A stretch of 64,000 nucleotides of DNA from Nosema muscidifuracis (GCA_028335825.1 JAIOKI010000007.1:546586-610585), one strand, 5' to 3'. Shown: positions 1 through 10,751, counted from the first letter of the stretch. The notes: a model not told the origin generated them from the sequence alone. Numbers and translations are program-made.

Positions 1-127
1 TGTTTATATATGGAAGATTATTGAGTGTATTATTAGATTGGATTTATAAGTAAATTATTAAATTAGATTCATCAGTATGTTTATCTATGGAAGATTATTG
101 AGTGTATAATTAGATTATATTAGATTC
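1..127. repeat. Imperfect direct repeat, period 77 bp
   Basis: A roughly 50-bp segment starting at position 1 (tgtttatatatggaagatta...) recurs from position 78 with few changes, both copies containing ggaagattattgagtgta. The first copy may be cut by the window edge, so the real array could be longer. Nothing else in 130-365 is recognisable; it is AT-rich spacer. Confidence 0.7.
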
Positions 128-365
128 AATAGAATTTAAAAAAAGCCACTTAAAGTTTTTAATTTAATAATACATATTTTATATCAAGATAACTTTTAGC
201 CTTTTTTATAAGTGAAAAATCCTTAAATAAGTTTTAAAGTCACTAAGGTTAAAATCTACGTACAGTAGAATTTTATAGTTCAAAAACTTCTAATTCTCAT
301 TTATTGTTGTATTACTTCACCATTTTAGTTTATTTTTACATATTATTATATAATGCTGTTGCTTG

Positions 366-445
366 ATTTGCTTTCTTCCTGCATGGGGTAAAATAATAAA
401 ATATTTTAAATACTTTTCAACAATAATAAGAGGGTACTCGACATT
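366..445. repeat. Dispersed 80-bp repeat, copy 1
   Basis: This segment, containing ctttcttcctgcatggggta, recurs at 13612-13691 with only two differences in 80 bp. Weaker similarity extends about 15 bp further left. It holds no reading frame. The sharp conservation inside otherwise unalignable AT-rich spacer suggests a recent dispersal (short element) or a functional small RNA or regulatory unit. From 446 to 769 I see nothing. Confidence 0.85.
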
Positions 446-769
446 TTATTATAATTATGAAAAAAAACAATAATAACTTAACATTCATTCTAGATTAGTT
501 TTAAAACTAAGAGCGAAATATCAAAGAAAGTCAGTTCATAATAAAAGCGTTAAAGAGTATTATATTTTTAATCAAAAAAGGTTGTCTTAGGGAGAAGCAT
601 CATAAATAATCATTTATGTTTTTAAAAATTACTATAAGTACTGCCATATTCTTTATTAGGGTTCTAAAATAGAAGGGATAGAATTTTTAAATTAATTAAA
701 ATTTTTTTTAACAATATTTTCATTTAACAAATTTGAGAAAAAAATATTTTTTTAGTTAAAAATAATTTA

Positions 770-1411
770 TTAAAATATAGAAGCTTCATAATTTTCTGAA
801 ACTTTCATTGTAATATCACGAGGATTGGTTTCTCTATCTCCTTCTTCTTTCTCAGGATGATAAATCATATAACTAGAATGTTTTTTGACATTTGGATTTC
901 TCTTATCATAAAATATATGATTATGTCTTTGAATATGTTTTTTACTGTCAGGTATATAAACATGTCTAAGATTAATTTTTTTATCCCCTCTGAATAAAAC
1001 TTCCCACAATTGTCTCTCTTCTTTAGCACAGCTTACAAACTTAGCCTTAGTCATTTTAGGGATTAAAGGATTATCTTTCTCAGCTTCTAAGCACATATCA
1101 TTTTTCATAATATAAAATTCTGATAAACTATTAAATACAATACTAAATACCTGTGAAGTAGAATTCTGTATATCTTTTAGAACAATCTTTTTATCATTAA
1201 TCTGAAAAGCTTTATTCTTAACTGTATCTATAAAATATAAATCACCGTCACTACTTTGATTTAATTCTATAATAATAGGAGAATAAAAATTTGATATTAC
1301 TACTTCTCCTTCATGTCTAGCCATCAATTTATTAGTACCTAAGGATCTTATATAATAACTAGGAAGACCATAGCTGAATATAATATAAAAAAAGTGCATA
1401 GATTTTAACAT
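770..1411 (-). CDS. Secreted ricin-B-lectin-like (beta-trefoil) protein
   Basis: The 213-aa product starts with a hydrophobic signal-like segment (residues 5-20). The remainder alternates short hydrophobic stretches as in beta-trefoil folds. Residues 107-136 read Cys-Leu-Glu ... Val-Ser-Cys ... Gln-Leu-Trp, matching the ricin-B repeat signature of paired cysteines followed by QxW; a weaker QVF lies at 87-89. Microsporidia are known to encode secreted ricin-B-type lectins, so a role at the host interface is plausible. The C-terminal third is basic and His-rich. A start at Met5 is equally possible; no C-rich start motif is evident here, unlike most genes in the window. The secondary protein at 12705-13439 shows faint resemblance in the SIVF...LS segment. 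Confidence 0.65.
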   Translation of the reverse strand: MLKSMHFFYIIFSYGLPSYYIRSLGTNKLMARHEGEVVISNFYSPIIIELNQSSDGDLYFIDTVKNKAFQINDKKIVLKDIQNSTSQVFSIVFNSLSEFYIMKNDMCLEAEKDNPLIPKMTKAKFVSCAKEERQLWEVLFRGDKKINLRHVYIPDSKKHIQRHNHIFYDKRNPNVKKHSSYMIYHPEKEEGDRETNPRDITMKVSENYEASIF

Positions 1412-1745
1412 AATCAGTATAATATTTTTTTATAATATCAAAGTTGTTTTATAAATAATTATTTCATTTATCTGTTTTAGATTATTAAAATTTAATTTGT
1501 ATTAAAAAAATTAATTAAATTTTATTAGTTAATTATGAGTATTTGTATTGAACAATATATATATTATTTATTTGTTTGTATGGTTTATATAAACAAACAA
1601 ATTGTAAAACAAATTTATCTACTAAAAAACAAAAAAATATTCTAAAATAAGAAATTAAAAAAAATTTTATTAATTTTAATATATTTTATTGTTTTTTTAA
1701 AAAAACTCATTGTATCATATATGATTATAATATTGTAGTTTTATA

Positions 1746-1920
1746 AGTTTGACTTAGCTGTTGTAGGATTATATTTAATTATTGTAGTGTTATAGGAATA
1801 TATTTAATTATTTTGGTGTTGTAGGAATATTTTTAATTATTGTGGTGTTGTAGAAATATATTTAATTATTATAGTGTTATAGGAATATATTTAATTATTG
1901 TATTGTTATGGGATTATGCA
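1746..1920. repeat. 29-bp minisatellite, about 6 units
   Basis: The ttaatt core of the unit sits at 1775, 1804, 1833, 1862 and 1891, exactly 29 bp apart; the consensus is about gtgttataggaatatatttaattatt. Units differ by a few substitutions. The array lies between the ricin-B-like gene and the small membrane protein gene, with no open frame through it. The rest of 1412-2549 is AT-rich spacer; 1990-2080 is slightly GC-richer but shows no recognisable gene. Confidence 0.85.
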
Positions 1921-2549
1921 AATTAATGTGATAATAGAAAAATTTCATTTATGTTGTATATATAAAAATTTTGAAATTTAATTATTTTTTGACTCCAATA
2001 AAAATACATTGCTGCTGTGGGAAAGTTAGAGTTTTATCTTGTAAATCTAAAGTTTGAAAATTAATTTAAAGACCCCTTGTGTTTGTTAAATTCTTAAAAG
2101 AGATTTATAATTTTCATTGAATATTATGAATGTATTTATTAAAGAATTGATATAATGATTGTTATGATAAATTTATACATTTTAAAACTTATTCTTTTTT
2201 ATTTTTAAGATAAAATTATCTTCATAGATATTTCTAACACCTTTTATTAAACAACAATAAAAGATCTCAGTAATATTTAGCTAGTTATAATTATAAAATA
2301 TTAACATTGTATTAATGATATTTTTTGACATCTGATACGTATATCTCCTTTTTTATTACAAATTAAACAAAACTATTACTAGAATACTTTTATTAGTTGA
2401 TATTAAATTCTGTTATTTATAAATAGATAATTTGTATTTTAATGTTAAATATTGTTTTGAGCTTTTTAACTTACTTTTTACAATAAACTTAAAACTGTAA
2501 AATTTTATTGATCCTTTAAAATATAAATTGTTAACCCTTTGCATTAAAA

Positions 2550-2756
2550 ATGTCAACAGCCGACATAATCAAACAAAGATCAGCACCAACACAACGAAGA
2601 GGTCCTACACCAGTTATGAGCATAAAGATGCTTACTCTCATATTAAGATTTATTCTATTCTATATTGCAGTTGTTATATCATATATAGTGAGCTTTATCA
2701 TGTCTCTAGTTATCTATGTAGTATTTTTTTTCTTAAACTTGATAGGATATGATTGA
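2550..2756 (+). CDS. Small membrane protein (68 aa), unknown
   Basis: A polar N-terminus of about 22 residues, rich in Arg, Pro and Thr, is followed by a strongly hydrophobic stretch from about residue 26 to 65, enough for one long or two close membrane spans, ending with NLIGYD. There is no signal peptide. The start is supported by an aaccctt motif about 20 bases upstream. The overlapping frame at 2528-2752 lacks this support and is ignored. The layout (cytosolic N-terminus, C-terminal hydrophobic anchor, GPTPV before the span) recalls Sec61-beta-type proteins, but I cannot confirm that. Function unassigned. Confidence 0.6.
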   Translation: MSTADIIKQRSAPTQRRGPTPVMSIKMLTLILRFILFYIAVVISYIVSFIMSLVIYVVFFFLNLIGYD

Positions 2757-2984
2757 GTATAACTTGTTTTACTAATAAATACATAATATCTCAAAGAAAA
2801 ATGATTAACTATCTTTTATAAATGATGACATCATTTTTTAATATAAATATATTCAATAAATTACTTTTAACTTGGAATGGTATAAAAAACGTATAGAGTT
2901 AATAACTTTCCTAAAATCACTTTTTGAAAAAAAACAAAGACGTCATTGTTGCTAAACATTTTTGACATATTGAGAATTATACTG

Positions 2985-3012
2985 ACATTAGATAATTTGA
3001 TAAGTCTAATGT
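2985..3012. other. Hairpin followed by a T-run
   Basis: ACATTAGA at 2985-2992 pairs perfectly with TCTAATGT at 3005-3012 across a 12-base loop, and a T-rich run follows at 3014-3021. It sits between the 68-aa gene and chitin synthase. It might aid RNA 3' end formation, but eukaryotic relevance is uncertain and such hairpins occur by chance in AT-rich DNA. The remainder of 2757-3379 shows nothing. Confidence 0.3.
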
Positions 3013-3379
3013 ATTTTTTTGTATAATATAATTAGATTTTACATTTATTAATAGAATTTGTATTAAATATTCATATATTTATCGGTTATTATGTATTCCT
3101 CTGATGACTTATAGAAGAATTAACTTTTTTAATATTTATCAATTATAATTTTCCCCTCTTATAACTTATGGAAGAATTATTTTTTTTAATTAAAAATGTA
3201 TTCAAGATTAATTTATCATTTAAACTTTATTTGAGAATATTTATATATTTTATCTATAATGTTATCTAAAGAATCATCTTTAACCATTTTTAAGTAAGAA
3301 TTACAAAGCTATATAAATTATAATAATTTTTTTTGTAATTTGTTTGTGTACATCACTAAATATTTGATTATACTTATAG

Positions 3380-3382
3380 CCC
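3380..3382 (+). promoter_or_regulatory. CCC start motif of chitin synthase
   Basis: CCC directly abuts the ATG (tatagcccATG). This is the microsporidian C-rich start signal, which implies a very short 5' leader. Confidence 0.6.
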
Positions 3383-5788
3383 ATGCTATCACAAGGAGAA
3401 ATATTACGAAATCCATCTAGAACACGTTTACAAAGACCATTAGTCGAAAAAACAAATCATAATGGATGGTGGTCTAAAATTTCAAGATTTTTTACTTTTC
3501 TTATACCTGATTTTGTATTAAATTGTTGTGGAATGCGTACTGATGAAGTTCGTCAGGCTTGGAGAGAGAAATTAGCACTTTGTATTTGTATAGCTTTGTG
3601 TTGTGGTATTCTTACATTTCTGACCTATGGAATGAATACACTTGTTTGTAAGGGAAGTAATCAATATGTCTTTGGTAAACTTGATAAAGCAAATTTTAAA
3701 AATAATATAGTAATAACTAATGGAAGTATTTATGAAACAGATAGTGATTCATATAGTAGAGATGCGATTTACACAGGTAATTTCAAGATCAATTCAGAAG
3801 CTTGTAGAAGGGCTTTCGGTAGACAATTACTCGATGGAAGAAAAAGTATGAAAGGATTGAGAAGAATCGCACCGATTTGTTTTGATTATTCATACATTTT
3901 AGAGAAGAATTTTATTGTAATTGGTAAAAATGTGTATGACACAAATTTGTGTAAGGAATCAACTTATGATGAGTTTATAAAAAAATACGCCGGTACAGAA
4001 GCTCAACAAGATTATTTAACTAGTGAAGAATGGCAATGTTTTAAAGATACATTTTATAGTGGAGAAATAGCTACTAAAACTAAAGGATGTTTTATAGCTG
4101 ATACATTTCTATATATAACTACAGTAATAATTTTTAGTCTCATAATTGCGAAATTTGTATTAGCAACAGTCTATTCTTGGCATATGAAAAAAAAGGTAAA
4201 ACCCTCTGAATGTGTAACTCCATCCATTTTACTTGTTACATGCTATAGTGAAGATAAAGAAGGAATTAAAAAAACTTTAGATAGCTTGTGTAAGCAACAG
4301 TATGATTATGATAACAAACTTATAGTTGTTATAGCTGATGGCGAGATTACAGGTTCTGATAATGATAAAAGTACACCTGAAGAAATTTTAGATTTGATAG
4401 AAGTAGATAATTCACCTGTCACACCTAAATCTTATGTATCATTAATGCCTGGACCAAAAAGGATAAATCGTGCTATGGTTTATTCTGGATATTACAAAGC
4501 TAGAGATGATGCTGATATTTTTGGAAGAGAATCAAGTCAAAAATGTAGAATAATTTTCATACGTAAATGTGGAAATACCTCAGAAACATTTAAAGCTGGT
4601 AATAGAGGAAAAAGAGATAGCCAGGTTATATTAATGTCATATTTTTCTAAACTTATATACAACGATAGAATGTCAGAACTTGATTTTGAAATTTATAATA
4701 AGATGAGAATGTTGATGCCACACATAGATCCAGTAGACTTCGAATGTATTCTAATGGTAGATGCTGATACGATCGTTAAACCTGATGCATTAGCAAAAAT
4801 GATTTCTATATTTGAAACTGATCCTAAAGTTATTGGAGTATGTGGAGAGACAATGATATTAAATAAATGTGAAAGTTGGGTGAGTATGATACAGGTCTTT
4901 GAGTATTATATAAGTCATCATTTGAGTAAAACTTTTGAATCAGTTTTTGGAGGTGTTACTTGTTTACCAGGATGTTTCTGTATGTACCGTATAAAAATCA
5001 TTACAGATGAAAATGGTCATGTCGTCACAGGATATCGTGCTAACGAGAAAAAAGTTTTCGAAGAAGAAACTAAAGAAAGATTCTGTTTGCCCATCCTAGC
5101 AAATCCGTTTATAATCAATGCATATTCAGTGTACGAAGCAAAAACCTTACATCAAAAGAATTTATTACATCTTGGTGAAGATAGATATTTAACAACTTTA
5201 CTTCTAAAAAACTTTTTTAAAAGAAAATTAATATTTGTACCACAGGCTAAATGTGAGACCTATGTACCAGGAACTTTTAAAATATTATTAAGTCAAAGAA
5301 GACGATGGATAAATTCCACGATTCACAATTTATTTGAGCTGGTTATGGTTGATAAATTATGTGGAGTATTCTGCTGTTCGATGCAGTTTGTTGTGATGGT
5401 AGAATTATTTGGTACATTAGTACTACCAGCAGCCATTTTATTTACTGGAGTTCTTATTGTTTCTTCTATCTTGTATGAACCAGCATATATTCCTTTAATT
5501 ATGTTAGGTGGAATATTCTTATTACCTGCTGTACTAATTTTAATTACAACCTTCGAAATCAGTTATATATTCTGGCTGTTTGTATATATTCTATCTATTC
5601 CTATATGGAATTTTGTACTTCCCGTATATGCTTTCTGGCATTTCGATGATTTCTCTTGGGGTGATACGCGTAAGGTAGATGGATCTAATGCTAATGAAGA
5701 TGTTATAGAGTCTGATCAACAGAGAATAGTATTAAAAGAGCTGAAAGATTTTAAAAAAGAAAAAGAAAGCAATAAAAAAGAGTTGTAA
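3383..5788 (+). CDS. CHS1: Chitin synthase
   Basis: This family-2 glycosyltransferase polymerises GlcNAc from UDP-GlcNAc into chitin, which in microsporidia builds the endospore layer of the spore wall. The 801-aa product shows the diagnostic chain: VIADGE near residue 314, Asp-Ala-Asp at 460-462 in MVDADT, PGCFCMYR from 529, GEDR at 598-601 and QRRRW at 638-642. These are the UDP-sugar binding, acceptor and product-exit residues of fungal chitin synthases. Membrane segments lie near 55-80 and 243-268, with a C-terminal cluster at about 665-760. There is no myosin motor. Microsporidia usually carry one such enzyme of class IV-like type. All catalytic motifs are intact. CCC immediately precedes the start codon. 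Confidence 0.97.
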   Translation: MLSQGEILRNPSRTRLQRPLVEKTNHNGWWSKISRFFTFLIPDFVLNCCGMRTDEVRQAWREKLALCICIALCCGILTFLTYGMNTLVCKGSNQYVFGKLDKANFKNNIVITNGSIYETDSDSYSRDAIYTGNFKINSEACRRAFGRQLLDGRKSMKGLRRIAPICFDYSYILEKNFIVIGKNVYDTNLCKESTYDEFIKKYAGTEAQQDYLTSEEWQCFKDTFYSGEIATKTKGCFIADTFLYITTVIIFSLIIAKFVLATVYSWHMKKKVKPSECVTPSILLVTCYSEDKEGIKKTLDSLCKQQYDYDNKLIVVIADGEITGSDNDKSTPEEILDLIEVDNSPVTPKSYVSLMPGPKRINRAMVYSGYYKARDDADIFGRESSQKCRIIFIRKCGNTSETFKAGNRGKRDSQVILMSYFSKLIYNDRMSELDFEIYNKMRMLMPHIDPVDFECILMVDADTIVKPDALAKMISIFETDPKVIGVCGETMILNKCESWVSMIQVFEYYISHHLSKTFESVFGGVTCLPGCFCMYRIKIITDENGHVVTGYRANEKKVFEEETKERFCLPILANPFIINAYSVYEAKTLHQKNLLHLGEDRYLTTLLLKNFFKRKLIFVPQAKCETYVPGTFKILLSQRRRWINSTIHNLFELVMVDKLCGVFCCSMQFVVMVELFGTLVLPAAILFTGVLIVSSILYEPAYIPLIMLGGIFLLPAVLILITTFEISYIFWLFVYILSIPIWNFVLPVYAFWHFDDFSWGDTRKVDGSNANEDVIESDQQRIVLKELKDFKKEKESNKKEL

Positions 5789-7009
5789 TATAAATTGCTT
5801 TTTTAATTAAAATTTTGATATTATACAAAAATCTGTTAATATTATAAAATTAATAAATTTTTTTCTTATATGATAATCGAAGATAAATTTGTTTCCTGCA
5901 GTTCAAAATTTGCCTTTTTTATTTTTTTTAATACTATAAGTTTGGAATTATTTAAATTAAAAATATGATAATTACAAAACATTACGTATTTCGAATTTTT
6001 ATTCATTCAATTCTATGCTCTTTAATGATTATATGCAAAATAAAGATATAATAATTACACAACAGTACGTATGTTTAAATTTTTAATTATAAGAAATTGC
6101 TTACTAATCTTCTAATAATTTTTGTATTTATAAATCTGAATTAATATTTATTTATAGATCAAATTATAAGCTATTATGTATCATTGATAATATGATAAAA
6201 TATAGTATTTTTAATTTAAAAATATAAATTAAAATTTTAATATAAAATTATTTTAAAATATGACGAACCCCCCAAACTTATAAATATTTATATAGCTCAA
6301 AAATTATATTTTTTGTTATGTAAAATATGATTTGCTTGCAAACCATATTTAACTTCTCTATCCAAGTTTAAGTCTAATATAATTTCATATGTGTTAACTA
6401 ATATTAAATGCAACTATAGAACTGAAATAAGAGTAGAAAACCAATTGAAGGCTTACATAGACCAGTATACTTAAAATGACACTTGGTACTGAAACTGATG
6501 AGATTTTATTATTGCGAAGGAAGTAGAGAGAAGATAAAGCAAACTTCTACCCAGTGATCAAGCCTTTTCTTAATTATAAAATGATATAAAATAATAAACC
6601 AAATTAAACACTCAAGTTTATTATAAAATTTCAAATTATAATTTCTTTTTGTTATGATAAATTAAATTTATTTGGTATTTGTCAAAAATTTAATTTAAGA
6701 TCTTTTTCATAGAACCTTATAGAAATTGTAAATAATATTCAGAAAACTTTTCATCAATCAGGTTTTTATCTTTTTGACCTATAATATACAAAACATGTAT
6801 CAAAATATATAAGTTTCGATAAAATTAAACTTTAAATTGTTGTTTTGAAATTTCATCATAAAAACTATAATGACATGCTTTAATTCTCATATTTATCAAT
6901 AAATTTATATTGTATGAAATAATATTTAACAAACAAATTTCATTTTCTAAAAAAGATTATTTTAGAATAATAAAACTTTTTAAATTAGACTATTTACAAT
7001 TATTTTTAA
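5789..7009. other. Intergenic; GC-shifted relic at 6400-6590
   Basis: Mostly AT-rich spacer. The stretch 6400-6590 is clearly GC-richer than its surroundings and reads like decayed coding sequence on the plus strand in two alternating frames, containing TEIRVENQLKAYIDQY and then ETDEILLLRR. I cannot assign it; a dead gene or a mobile-element remnant is most likely. A C6 run lies at about 6268-6273. Confidence 0.35.
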
Positions 7010-7909
7010 TTAAACAATAAGTTTAGTATCTTGTTCCTCGTTAAAATTCTCTTTCTTATTAAGTTTCTTATAGATTCTATAAGTAATATACCCTAATATA
7101 GAAAAAAGAGTCATTCCCATAATATAACCATAGGTTGATACAGTATTATCATGACAATTTGATTCGATCATTATTTGAGGTTGAACATACTCTGCCTGAT
7201 CACTATAAGCTGGAATTTCTTCACCAACGTTTTCTGTATATTGTAAACTTCTTCCAAATCTTTTTATTTCACTTTTAAATCCCTCAGTATCTACCAATGT
7301 TATATTAAAATCATTCAATCCTGACGTATTTTCAATTTTTTTTATTTGTTCAACAAATTCTGAATTTGGACAATTTGTTATCCTATTTGGTTGTATAAAC
7401 AATTTAAAACAATCAGGATCTAGTTCACATTCATCTCTTAATTCATAAGCAGCACATTGTAACTTATCGTAATATTCTTGATCATTATTACAAAGCTTAT
7501 ATAAAGCTTCATTAATTCTTTTTCCTATGTAAGGTGTCGTAAAAAATTCATCATCTTTGTACATTTTACCTTCGGAAATTCTTACTTTGTAATCACCACA
7601 AGGTATGTATTTACGAGAAATAAATAAATTATTATAATCGATTTCTGAACATGTTCTATCAAAATGATTATTATAGAAAGATTCTGATAAGCAGTCTTGA
7701 TTACAATCACACATTTGTCTTGTAAATTGAACCATACACTTAGGTAAATCATTCAGATATTCTTTAACTTCAGGAATTTCTCTCATGACGGTACCTTCAA
7801 ACTTATCACAAAAAATTTCCGAATCTTTTTTGTTTTTATCTCTCCATTCTTTAAATTCATCCATGTCATATGTATCAATAATTTCAATGTTATTATCAGA
7901 ATTTTCCAT
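7010..7909 (-). CDS. 12-cysteine membrane protein, family member A
   Basis: The 299-aa product opens with a polar region holding EFKEWRD (about residues 18-24). It continues with PKC, CDCNQDC, and C-A-A-Y-E-L-R-D-x-C-x5-C, giving 12 cysteines at conserved spacing. R-F-G-R-S follows at 217-221, then a single membrane span at about 260-279 and a basic tail. The paralogues at 8279 and 14346 share all these elements. The frame is open 10 codons further upstream but only from a GTG; the ATG at 7909 with TTTTCC just before it is preferred. No N-terminal signal peptide is visible, which is odd for a cysteine-rich ectodomain. It is divergently arranged with 8279. Unknown function; a surface or secretory-pathway protein is inferred. 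Confidence 0.8.
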   Translation of the reverse strand: MENSDNNIEIIDTYDMDEFKEWRDKNKKDSEIFCDKFEGTVMREIPEVKEYLNDLPKCMVQFTRQMCDCNQDCLSESFYNNHFDRTCSEIDYNNLFISRKYIPCGDYKVRISEGKMYKDDEFFTTPYIGKRINEALYKLCNNDQEYYDKLQCAAYELRDECELDPDCFKLFIQPNRITNCPNSEFVEQIKKIENTSGLNDFNITLVDTEGFKSEIKRFGRSLQYTENVGEEIPAYSDQAEYVQPQIMIESNCHDNTVSTYGYIMGMTLFSILGYITYRIYKKLNKKENFNEEQDTKLIV

Positions 7910-8278
7910 ATTAGGAAAAAAAATTTTGTATTTATACACAAATTTTAATTAAAATTAATTTTTATTGTTATTAAAAAATATAATTAATTAGCAATGTAAA
8001 TTAAAAATTTAATAATTATTTTTTTATATTAAAATTATTTAAAATATTACATTTATTAATAACTGAATTGATATTATTATTATTAGTATGCTTAGTGAAT
8101 TAACTTAATTTGTTTGAGACATAAAAATAATATACAGTAATATATTAAAATTATAATAGTTAGTATTAATTTACTTTTAAATTTCATATATAATTAAATT
8201 ATTATTATAATTTAAAGTTACTATTTCTAAATTAAATTTAATAAAAATTAATATAAATACCAAAATGAATTACAAGCC

Positions 8279-9232
8279 ATGTCTAAAACTACATCATATG
8301 AAACCAATAGTATTGAACAAAACTTTACCGATTCTGAATTGGAAAGAAAAAACGAGTTATCTGAATTTGAAGTTTGGAGAGACGATTATTTGAATCATAC
8401 TAACAAGTTATGTAGTCAATTACCGCTTGATTTTCTAATTAAAAATCCAGAAATCCAAGAAAAAATTAAGAATATACCTAAATGTTTAAAACATTATACT
8501 GAAAGAATATGTAAATGTGATAATAATTGCACGGAAGAATTGTTGAAAGGATTTAACCCCGATACTAAATGTATTTTGTACGATCTTTCTGATTTAAAAA
8601 ACGACGATAAGTACATTGACTGCAGATTTTTAGATAAAAATATTGTTGAAGGTAAATTAGTAAGCCAAATGACTAACAATAAATATGCTACTGTGAAAAA
8701 TAATATCTATGACGAAGTTTCGAAAATATGTAATAACGATAAGGAAGCATTTGAATTAATATGTAATGCATACGAGCTCAGAAATTATTGTAAAAATAAT
8801 ATTAATTGTTATAAATTTGTACTGAATAAGGATAAGATCGATAATTGTAAAAATATTATTTTTCCTGAAGGTCTTAAAGATATTGAAAATATTTTGTTTA
8901 TACCTACAAATCAAGTCAACGATACTAGGGTTGTAAGAAGTATATCAAATGGGGAGTTAGAAGATTATTCATTAAATGGTTTTACGTACGATATAAACGA
9001 AATTGAGGCCATCAACTCAGAGAACTTAATGATAAGTGATGAACAAAATATTTTGGCAAGTGGTTCTTCTACAATTACTAAATCAATGGTTCCTATATTA
9101 CTAATTTCGTTTGTAGGATATTTCTTTTTTACAGATAGGCAAAGAGAGCCAGTTCGTAACATATTTTTATTAGTTCTTGCATCTGCTATATTTGGGTTAT
9201 CTGGGCTTATTGCTATCAATTCTGAATTTTAA
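8279..9232 (+). CDS. 12-cysteine membrane protein, family member B
   Basis: This 317-aa paralogue of the 7010 and 14346 genes has EFEVWRD at about 29-35, IPKC at 66-69, CKCDNNC at 78-84, C-N-A-Y-E-L-R-N-Y-C-x5-C at 162-177, and R-V-V-R-S at 217-221. It differs at the C-terminus, which has two hydrophobic segments (about 270-284 and 294-313) with TDRQREPVR between them. CC lies directly before the ATG. It is head to head with member A, 369 bp apart, so the two may share a promoter region. No signal peptide is visible. Function unknown. Confidence 0.8.
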   Translation: MSKTTSYETNSIEQNFTDSELERKNELSEFEVWRDDYLNHTNKLCSQLPLDFLIKNPEIQEKIKNIPKCLKHYTERICKCDNNCTEELLKGFNPDTKCILYDLSDLKNDDKYIDCRFLDKNIVEGKLVSQMTNNKYATVKNNIYDEVSKICNNDKEAFELICNAYELRNYCKNNINCYKFVLNKDKIDNCKNIIFPEGLKDIENILFIPTNQVNDTRVVRSISNGELEDYSLNGFTYDINEIEAINSENLMISDEQNILASGSSTITKSMVPILLISFVGYFFFTDRQREPVRNIFLLVLASAIFGLSGLIAINSEF

Positions 9233-10185
9233 TTATTAAAATTTTGTAAATAGTGGGTTTCATTTCATTATTTATTAATAATAGGTAAGGTTTAAGTATT
9301 TATAATAAACATTAATGCATTAAATCATAACTTAAACTAAATAATCTATTCCTTAAAACTCTAATAAAATTTTTTATTATCAAATTACTACATTTGTATT
9401 TAAATAATTACCAAAAATTTCATCATTTTTTATTTTTGATTTTTATTTACAAAAAATTATTCTTAAAATATTTAAATTTATTATTTTATACATATTTCTT
9501 TCCAAATATAAAAACCTCATTTTTCAGACTTATTTGAATCTTTGTTTTTCAAATTCAATTGTTTAAAACAATTCATTTTCGTTTAATTATTTCAGCAGTA
9601 AAATAATTTTAATTTAAAGACTAAAATAGCATAAATTAAAAATCTTAAATTTAGTTCTTTATTATATCAAAAATATTGTAATTCAAGGATTAAAATATTT
9701 AATATTTATTTTCAACATATATATATTTTATTAACAAGTAATAAGACACCGTCCTTTAATTTAATTAATATACCATTCTACTCATACAAAGATTTTGTAC
9801 TTTGCTTAGGATTTAAATTATCTTTCAATTTTTTGTTGGAAGATATACTTGCTATGTATATTTTATTATATAAGTAGTTACAACTAGTTAAAGTTTTTTT
9901 TTAATTTGTTTTATCATTAAAAATATACAAATTAAATATTTTCTAAAAATGGATACATTTTATCTAGATTTATAAAAGTATTGAAAGATTAAAAATAATT
10001 GTTGCTTAGTTAATCTATTTTAAATACTACTAAAGTTTAGATTTTATTTTTAATTTATATTTATAAATTTAATTACAAATTTTTATAAAATGAGTTTAAA
10101 TTAAATTTTATATTTTATCATAATATATTTTTAAACTTCAATTATGTTAAGCACTAATATTAAATTCTAAATAAGATGTCATTAG
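9233..10185. other. Intergenic, no gene seen
   Basis: AT-rich spacer with many A/T homopolymers. I see no C-rich start motif followed by an open frame, no RNA gene and no clear repeat. Confidence 0.5.
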
Positions 10186-10389
10186 CTATTTAAAAATAGA
10201 TTGTTCTTTCATTCCTAGACTATTGAATACATTTATATGGTTTTCTAAATATAGATAACTTTCTATGAAAGTAATTTTTTTATAAAAATATTCTAAAGTT
10301 GTTGATTTGCGATAATCATTAAAACTTTCAATAATTATAAATGGAAGATTTAATAAAAATACAAAGTATAGTATTTTTTTTAATAACAA
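10186..10389 (-). pseudogene. Possible decayed small secreted protein
   Basis: A 67-codon frame reads like a secreted protein: KK followed by a hydrophobic segment, then ESFNDYRKSTTLEYFYKK. It begins only at a TTG, with a stop four codons upstream and no ATG before the last residues. A dead or truncated gene is more likely than a non-AUG start; chance is possible. Confidence 0.3.
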
Positions 10390-10473
10390 AATATATTAAA
10401 ATATTACATTACAAAATAGAATCACCTATTTAGATAATTTTACAAGTTAAATCAGATTTTTAAGAAATTATAT

Positions 10474-10751
10474 TGTTAGGAGATGAATCCCTTTTGACAA
10501 TAAGAATTCTAAGAGCTGTGAACTGCAATTTATTCAGTAAAATGACACAATATACTCAAACATTGACATTATTAAGATAGGCACAGTATCACTATCTATC
10601 TTTTTTAATAAAAATGTCATTATATTTTAACATTATTGATAATAAAAGAAAGATATAAATTTGCGAGATTCTTAATTGATAATTTTATTATGAAACAAAA
10701 TAAACAAGGTTACAAAACCCTTTTATAGTCTGAGCAAAGGCTCGACTAACA
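10474..10751 (+). mobile_element. Solo-like LTR, copy A (retroelement fossil)
   Basis: The 278-bp unit starts TGTTAG and ends CTAACA, a perfect 6-bp terminal inverted repeat typical of LTRs. It is flanked on both sides by tatat, compatible with a 5-bp target duplication, though such a match is weak evidence in AT-rich DNA. Diverged copies lie at 38729-38991 and 45292-45559, sharing blocks such as the region around gtgaactg and the segment before the terminal actaaca. Copy A has the best preserved ends and so looks the youngest. Decayed internal-type sequence follows at 10860. Confidence 0.6.

Noticed and set aside
2528-2752. 74-codon frame overlapping the 68-aa membrane protein
   Set aside because: Other frame of the same DNA; the C-rich motif and hydrophobic anchor support the frame starting at 2550.
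2550-2756. Sec61-beta assignment for the 68-aa protein
   Set aside because: Only topology and a GPTPV word agree; conserved residues around the span are not convincing.
8965-9219. Minus-strand frame inside 12-cysteine member B
   Set aside because: Antisense shadow of an intact gene.
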